NCBI GenBank assembly: GCA_011033025.1
Contig: WFMF01000261.1
Coordinates: 62,001 to 126,000, forward strand
Length of the DNA: 64,000 bases
From: Beroe forskalii
Taxonomy: Eukaryota > Ctenophora > Nuda > Beroida > Beroidae
Direction of reading: 5' to 3'
The position numbers and the translations under genes were made by a program. The number at the start of each line of letters is the position of its first letter. The stretch's first letter is position 1. Of this stretch, positions 59,037 to 64,000 are shown in pieces. Under the pieces are notes generated by a model, which saw only the letters and a list, made by a program, of their open reading frames with translations, was not told the DNA's origin and made no database searches.

Positions 59037-60105
59037 AGATAGATAGATAGATAGTTGACGGAAGGCTTACTAAAGCCCCCGTAGTGCCCCCAACACACAG
59101 GATTGGAGGACATATATGCCCGACCATACCCTTCCAGAAACATTGGCCGACATGTTTCCTTGGTGGTATGCGAGCAGTAATCATATTTAGTACTCCAGTG
59201 AGTACGTCTCTGCATTAGCATAGCTCTAGTGCAGAGATATGATTGTGATGACTGCAGTCGGCCCTGTCTAGTGAAACCAGGTAGGATGTGGGGTCTCTTT
59301 AACTAGACTGGATCCAGTGTTCTGGTAGTTCCACATGCTCCAACTGCTGCAACAATGCCCTCAAAAGGTTAGTGCTGCGCACAGGTTCTCCATTGGCTAG
59401 TGTCTATGCACAGCCGTACAGGGAGGCCTGCACACTGCACAGGGGACATGATCGATTGTACCTAGGGAGTAGTCCTGAAAGAGTTGCTGAAAGGTTTCCT
59501 GAAAGGGTTAGTCGTTGAGACTTTTATGGTAACAACATAACTGATAAGCTGCATGCAGCATGCGCACGCACTGCATGCGCATGCGCTGCGCTCTTGATAA
59601 GCTCGAAAATGTTTTGAATAGGTGTAATTGGTGGGATCTGGGTGTGTTCGTTTGCATCTGTTTGCGATCAAAGTGGAGTTGTGACTCATAGTATACCTTG
59701 TGTTAATCTGCGTGTCAGATCACCAGTCTCTGGGAGATGCCTGAAGGGGGAAGAGAGGAGGAAAGTAGCAGAACTGCAACAAGAAAAGGGATTCAAGGGA
59801 ACTGGGGAAGAAGATGGTTACGAGGGAAGGAAGAAGAGAGCCAAGGAAAGGGCTGCGAGGTGTGAAGTAAGGTGAGGAGGGTGAAAACAGGGGGGGACAG
59901 AGAAGTGGGATGATATGGACACAGAGCTGGATGAGAGTCAGCTCTGTGCTGCCTGAACCTTAGCATGACCCGGGGTGCACCTGGCAGAGCGAAGTAAGCC
60001 GGAGGGTGGAACAGGACTTAGCTGGCTGCCTCGTGACACAAGAAGTGCCAGAGACAAGACCACCTTATAAGAGAACATGCTGCGCAATATCCTCCCAAGG
60101 ACCCC
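59037..60105 (-). mobile_element. Retroposed element (1069 bp) with (TAGA)n tail
   Basis: An exact 12-bp target duplication GTGTGTTCCCAT lies at 59025-59036 and 60106-60117. The left end is AGATAGATAGATAG, so on the minus strand the element finishes in a (CTAT)n tail, as many CR1/SINE-type elements do. There are no inverted ends. The interior has no convincing frame or reverse transcriptase. It was therefore copied in by another element's machinery. It splits the host retrotransposon at codons for GVFP. Confidence 0.85.
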
Positions 60106-60759
60106 GTGTGTTCCCATCTGAACTTAAAAATGCTGATATAAAACCTTCAGTCAAGGAATCAAATGGTAATCTGGATGATTACAGCAACTATAGACCCATC
60201 AGTAATCTACCATTTTTATCTAAGATCCTAGAAAAAGTTGTACATAAGCAGCTTTGTAACCACCTCCAGAAATATCAATTGCATGCTGAGTATCAGAGTC
60301 CCAGTGGCATAATGTAGGGAATGAGGGAATGGCAAGCCCAGCCAAATTTTGGGACAGAATCTGTGAAATCGGACTCAAAAAGCCAAATTCACGCAAAATT
60401 GAATTAAATATTTTTTCAATACAGTGGTTGTTTGATTTTACGCCGGGCACTGTGTCTCATCGACTTCGAAAAAAATGATTTCATAAAGGAGCAGCCTTTT
60501 GCGCCAATTTCCAATTTTATTTAGATGGTTTTACTTCTATTCCAACAGCTGAAACAGCCAATGACAGGAATCGAAGGATTCAAGTGTAATCAAGCCAGTG
60601 ACGGTTAAGGAAGTGTAATCCATACTTTCATCGCCCGAGACTTCGCTGCAATGGGTAGCTCCTCATTTAACCCCCCCCCCCCGTACAGTTTCCAGTACGC
60701 TCGGCTGAGTGAACCGTGTGGCTGCTTAGGTGAGAGTTCTCACCCTTAGCACGATAGGC

Positions 60760-60836
60760 AAGGCCGGGAATCGAACCACCAACCTCTCGATTGAAAGCAC
60801 GAAACCCTAAACCACTGCGCTACCTGGCCACGGAAC
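60760..60836 (-). repeat. tRNA-derived sequence (SINE head or tRNA pseudogene)
   Basis: On the minus strand, GGCCAGGTAGCGCAGTGGTT has the tRNA A-box, and GGTTCGATTCCCGGC has the B-box. The first seven and last seven bases (GGCCAGG / CCTTGCC) pair with one mismatch. The anticodon arm does not pair well, so a working tRNA is unlikely. Confidence 0.65.
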
Positions 60837-61407
60837 GCCGCGCTTCCCGAACCAGCCATTAAATTCCCAGCCCAGCCGGCTGGTTGGGGAATGTAGTGGC
60901 TGGTTTGGGGAATCTACAGATTCCTAAAAATCCCGACATATGATAAACTTCTCGGCTGTTTTAACGATTTGGAAGGTGTGGGCAGACTATTTTTGCTATC
61001 TTTTTGTGACTTTTTTTAATATGCCAGTATAAAATTTGGGCAGTTCAAGGAAATGGAAAAGGTTTTTTGCCATGGGTCGAAGACCCTGCTTACTAAGAAC
61101 TTTAAATAAACGCTTTCATGGTTTACCAAATCTTTAGCATGGTTTAAAGTACTATGGAAGACAGAATACAGATTTAGAGTGGCAGATAGTGTGCAATACA
61201 TTGTGTAATATGATTCTTCATACTAGATAGATTTTGAACACCTTGTACATACCATGATTCATGACTTTTGCTCCCAGGCTGCTTAAAACACACTCTCACA
61301 CACTCAATACACTTTATTCTGCATAAAAGATTCCTGAAATGGTTTGAAGAGTCATATCACACATAGCTTGATGAGTTATGAATAAATAGTGTAAAACTAT
61401 TTCCACA

Positions 61408-61483
61408 CCATCTGGTGGTGGCGCAATGGTTATACCTCCTGCATAGCACACAGTTGTCCCGAGTTCCAACCCTGCTGGCACAC
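61408..61483 (+). repeat. Second tRNA-like sequence
   Basis: GGTGGTGGCGCAATGGTTAT resembles an A-box and CGAGTTCCAACCCTGCTGG a B-box at the usual distance. The acceptor stem is weak. It is best read as a SINE fragment within the hAT-like element. Confidence 0.5.
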
Positions 61484-63095
61484 TTTTTGAAAATTATCGA
61501 AAAATCTTATTTTATTGCGTGTTTCGAACTTACTGAACACATTGAAGGTTATGCTATGTTCCCGAGCAAAAATTTCTGATACTGGGATCGCAGTGAAAGT
61601 AATTGGTCAAAAAAGCCAATTTACGACCAAATTCCCATTCCCAGCCACTTTAAAAAATTATGCCACTGGGATCAGAGTGGGTACAGGGTAGACCACAGTT
61701 GTGAAACAGCAACCCTGGCAGTTTACAATGATCTTTTGACTATCAGTGATAAGAAAAGTAAGGTTATATTACTTCTACTAGATCTCAGTGCTGCCTTTGA
61801 TACCATCAACCACGAACAGCTACTTAATAAGCTCAAGTATAAATTTGGTATTGCTGGGAATGTCCTAACATGGTTCAAATCATACCTCAATGATAGGTCA
61901 TTTAATGTTACAATCAATAAGGCTAAATCTGGAAAATCATATCTTTCAATTGAGTACCTCAAGGCTCTATTCTAGGACCAATAATACTCTTCATTCTATT
62001 CACTAAAAGATATTGAAAATATTGCAAAGAGCCATGGTTTTAATGTACATCTTTATGCTGATGACACAGTTGTATATAGAATTTAATCCTATCTTGTCAG
62101 ACCTTGTTGATTTTGAAGATAAAATTGTTGAATGCCTTAAAGATATCAGAGACTGGATGCTTTTAAATCACTTAAAACTCAACACAGATAAAACTAAGGC
62201 ACTTATCATCAAAAAGCATAACAATTTCATTTCCCAAGATATAGATGATCTGAAAATCAGCTCAGAAGAACTTGTTCAGCCAGTGAAATGTGCCAAAAGC
62301 CTTGGTGTATATCTTGATGATTATCTTTCTCTTGAGGTTCAGATCAACAATGTCATTAAAGCATGTTTCATCAATCTCCGTAACTTGAGGGCCATTGCAT
62401 CAAAACTCTCTTTCTCTCTCAAGAAGCAGTTGGTTTACTGTTTTGTATTGTCACGACTGGATTATTGTAATGGACTCTATATTGGACTACCTAATTATTT
62501 GATAAGCAAACTTCAGAAAGTTCAAAATGCATGTACACGATTTCTTTTTGGGAAGAAAATTAAAATGTTTGATCATATAACTCCATATTTAAAAGAGGCT
62601 CATTTCCTACCTGTCAAATTTAGAATTGAATACAAGATAGCACTTTTAGTATACAAGTGTATCAACAATATTGCACCTTCTTATTTATCTAAGCTGTTAA
62701 CTATCAGAAGTGAGTTAAATATATCATTAAGAAATGAATCTGATTATTTTTTGCTTGAAACTCCTAAAGTGCCTAATTATCTACAGACTGATAGAGCATT
62801 TTGTTATGCTGCTCCCTACGTATGGAATAGACTCCCTTATGAAGTTAGGACATGTAGTAATATTGAAATTTTTAAAAAAGAACTAAAGACATATCATTTT
62901 CAGATAGCTTTTGGCTAAGTAAAGCTTAGTGATTTGTTTTTCAATTAATTTATATGTTAAGTGACTTATTTCATCTACATGAGTCGCTTTAGATGGCTGG
63001 GTTAATTCTTGTTAGACATTGCGCCTAAAAGTAGATACCTATTTTAGCTTTAAAGCGATGAATAAATTTCTTTTATTTATTTATTTATTAGCTGT

Positions 63096-64000
63096 TGTAA
63101 AGGCCAATCATAATTTTATTGAATTTTATATTATTTTAATTTGATTTAATAAAGATAACTCATAACTAAATTTAATTTAATTTGGAACTAATGGTTTATA
63201 CCCACAAGCTGCATAATAATCCCATTTAAACTATTCTTTAAGGTGAATCTGACAGAGCAGCCACTTATCTTTAACTCTTCATTCTTAATTTATCTGTTGG
63301 CTTCTCAAACCTCAGGCTTGCCTTAACTTTGCATATTTTGTTTTGGTTCATACAATAGCCCCAGCAAGTATGATTCCTATGCCCTGGAATATGCTATTAT
63401 TGGCTGCATGTGAGATTACACCATGGGGTAGTTGTTGACCACTCAGCCTGAATTACTCGGAAATTAACGTTTATTGGTCCCAAAATCTGTTCTCAGGATA
63501 ACAAGGCAGCAACTAACCATGATATTCCCATCCTTGATAATTTTATTTTACTTGTACGATCTCTATGTTTGTAAAAATGGCATGAAATTTAAATATCTTG
63601 TTTTCTTCAAAATATCTTGTTTTCTTCAAATCTCCAATGATCTTTTTGTCCAATTGTCATTGCCTCTCTTAACTATGATGCTCACAGCTCAAAATTCAAG
63701 AGTTCTTGTCAGGTATTTCCTGTCCTCCTTCATGTCTGACAAAAGAGTTCTGGGTGGCCCAGCCTTATATCTAGATGTGAGGCGTATAAAAGTGGGCTGA
63801 ATCCTCTCCATAGTCCATCACTCACCTGCTGATGCAAGAACCTCATCACAGTTGACAAGGGAAGACCTCCCAATTTATATCTGCTTGGTGACTGTTGATG
63901 ATTCCCAATCCCTTCCCCTTTGATTCAAAAGTTGATATACTTCAGTTAGTATTCAAGTAGGTTATTTGAATCATAAAGACTTGAATCATAAAAAAATCAT
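63096..64000. other. Unassigned right end of the window
   Basis: AT-rich DNA after the (TTTA)n tail of the retrotransposon. A short direct repeat TATCTTGTTTTCTTCAAA occurs twice near 63595-63630. The 108-codon frame at 63474-63800 has no start context or family features that I can support. Confidence 0.4.

Larger units (their letters stand above)
60300..61670. mobile_element. hAT-like element (1371 bp) with tRNA-like inserts
   Basis: An exact 8-bp duplication ATCAGAGT lies at 60292-60299 and 61671-61678. The ends are CCCAGTGGCATAAT and ATTATGCCACTGGG, a 14-bp perfect inverted repeat. Removing the element rejoins the reverse transcriptase frame of the host. No transposase frame is visible, so it is non-autonomous. 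It includes two tRNA-like stretches (60760-60836 and 61408-61483), a poly-C run near 60670 and AT-rich DNA. Confidence 0.9.
57620..63095 (+). mobile_element. CR1/L2-like non-LTR retrotransposon, interrupted three times
   Basis: The element encodes the region after the endonuclease through the reverse transcriptase and its tail. Coding pieces are about 57638-57768, 58381-59036, 60118-60291 and 61679-62918. Recognisable blocks are NYRPISNLPFLSKILEKVV (RT block 1-2), LLLLDLSAAFDTINHEQLL, TWFKSYLNDRSF, a V-P-Q-G-S segment, the Y-A-D-D catalytic box near 62053, and DYCNGLYIGLPNYLISKLQK with the LPVKFRIEYKIALLVYKCI tail. Two frame changes between about 61950 and 62070, plus the insertions, make it inactive. 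The endonuclease is absent, so it is 5'-truncated. The 3' end is an (TTTA)n run at about 63070-63092. Confidence 0.9.

Noticed and set aside
59642-59875. Charged 77-codon frame in the retroposed element
   Set aside because: It has GGAAGAGAGG-type purine-rich low complexity, no homologous features, and lies on the strand opposite to the element's presumed direction.

Overview
This window is animal nuclear DNA: it is AT-rich, its genes are split by GT-AG introns, and it is crowded with retrotransposons, small inverted-repeat transposons, palindromes and minisatellites. Three multi-exon genes have clear animal relatives: a two-pore channel (TPC), an MZB1/pERp1-like ER protein and NBAS. A fourth gene is an intronless GPCR with LDL-receptor class A modules. 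The species cannot be named from sequence alone. The mix suggests a repeat-rich invertebrate, possibly a non-bilaterian, and the absence of operons and bacterial signals excludes a prokaryote.

Layout. 1-1150: unassigned DNA with a tandem duplication and a palindrome. 1152-7880: first copy of a large direct duplication, carrying three and a part exons of the TPC 3' half and several transposon insertions. 7840-8282: an 84-bp minisatellite grown from the start of the fourth exon. 8283-14179: minisatellites, a dispersed repeat, a decayed non-LTR retrotransposon tail and unassigned DNA. 14180-32158 (+): the TPC gene in 23 recognised exons. Its 7-kb intron 9 holds the antisense GPCR (18919-21108) and the start of the second duplication copy (21572-26417). 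33263-36130 (-): a four-exon MZB1-like gene, convergent with TPC, with a decayed retrotransposon tail in its last intron. 37184-52441 (-): 23 exons of NBAS, from the end of the beta-propeller to the stop codon. 52442-54770: degraded or poor sequence that may hold earlier NBAS exons. 54930-57100: nested GC-rich palindromes. 57600-63095 (+): a CR1/L2-like non-LTR retrotransposon broken by three dated insertions (two hAT-like elements and one retroposed element), each with exact target-site duplications. 63096-64000: nothing recognised.

Function. TPC is expected in endolysosomal membranes, MZB1 in the ER lumen (it ends in REEL), NBAS in the NRZ tether on the ER, and the GPCR at the cell surface. 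They look like neighbours by position, not a pathway.

The most unusual pattern is that short tandem repeats sit exactly on exon-intron boundaries and multiply the splice site. It occurs at about ten places in two unrelated genes (units of 23, 32, 36, ~40, 44, 54, 64 and 84 bp). In the regular arrays with an AG|GT junction (36, 44, 54 and 84 bp), every unit starts with GT and ends with AG, so it has the form of a miniature intron; two of these (54 and 84 bp) also read through as open codons. This is a candidate natural laboratory for intron gain and splice-site slippage.
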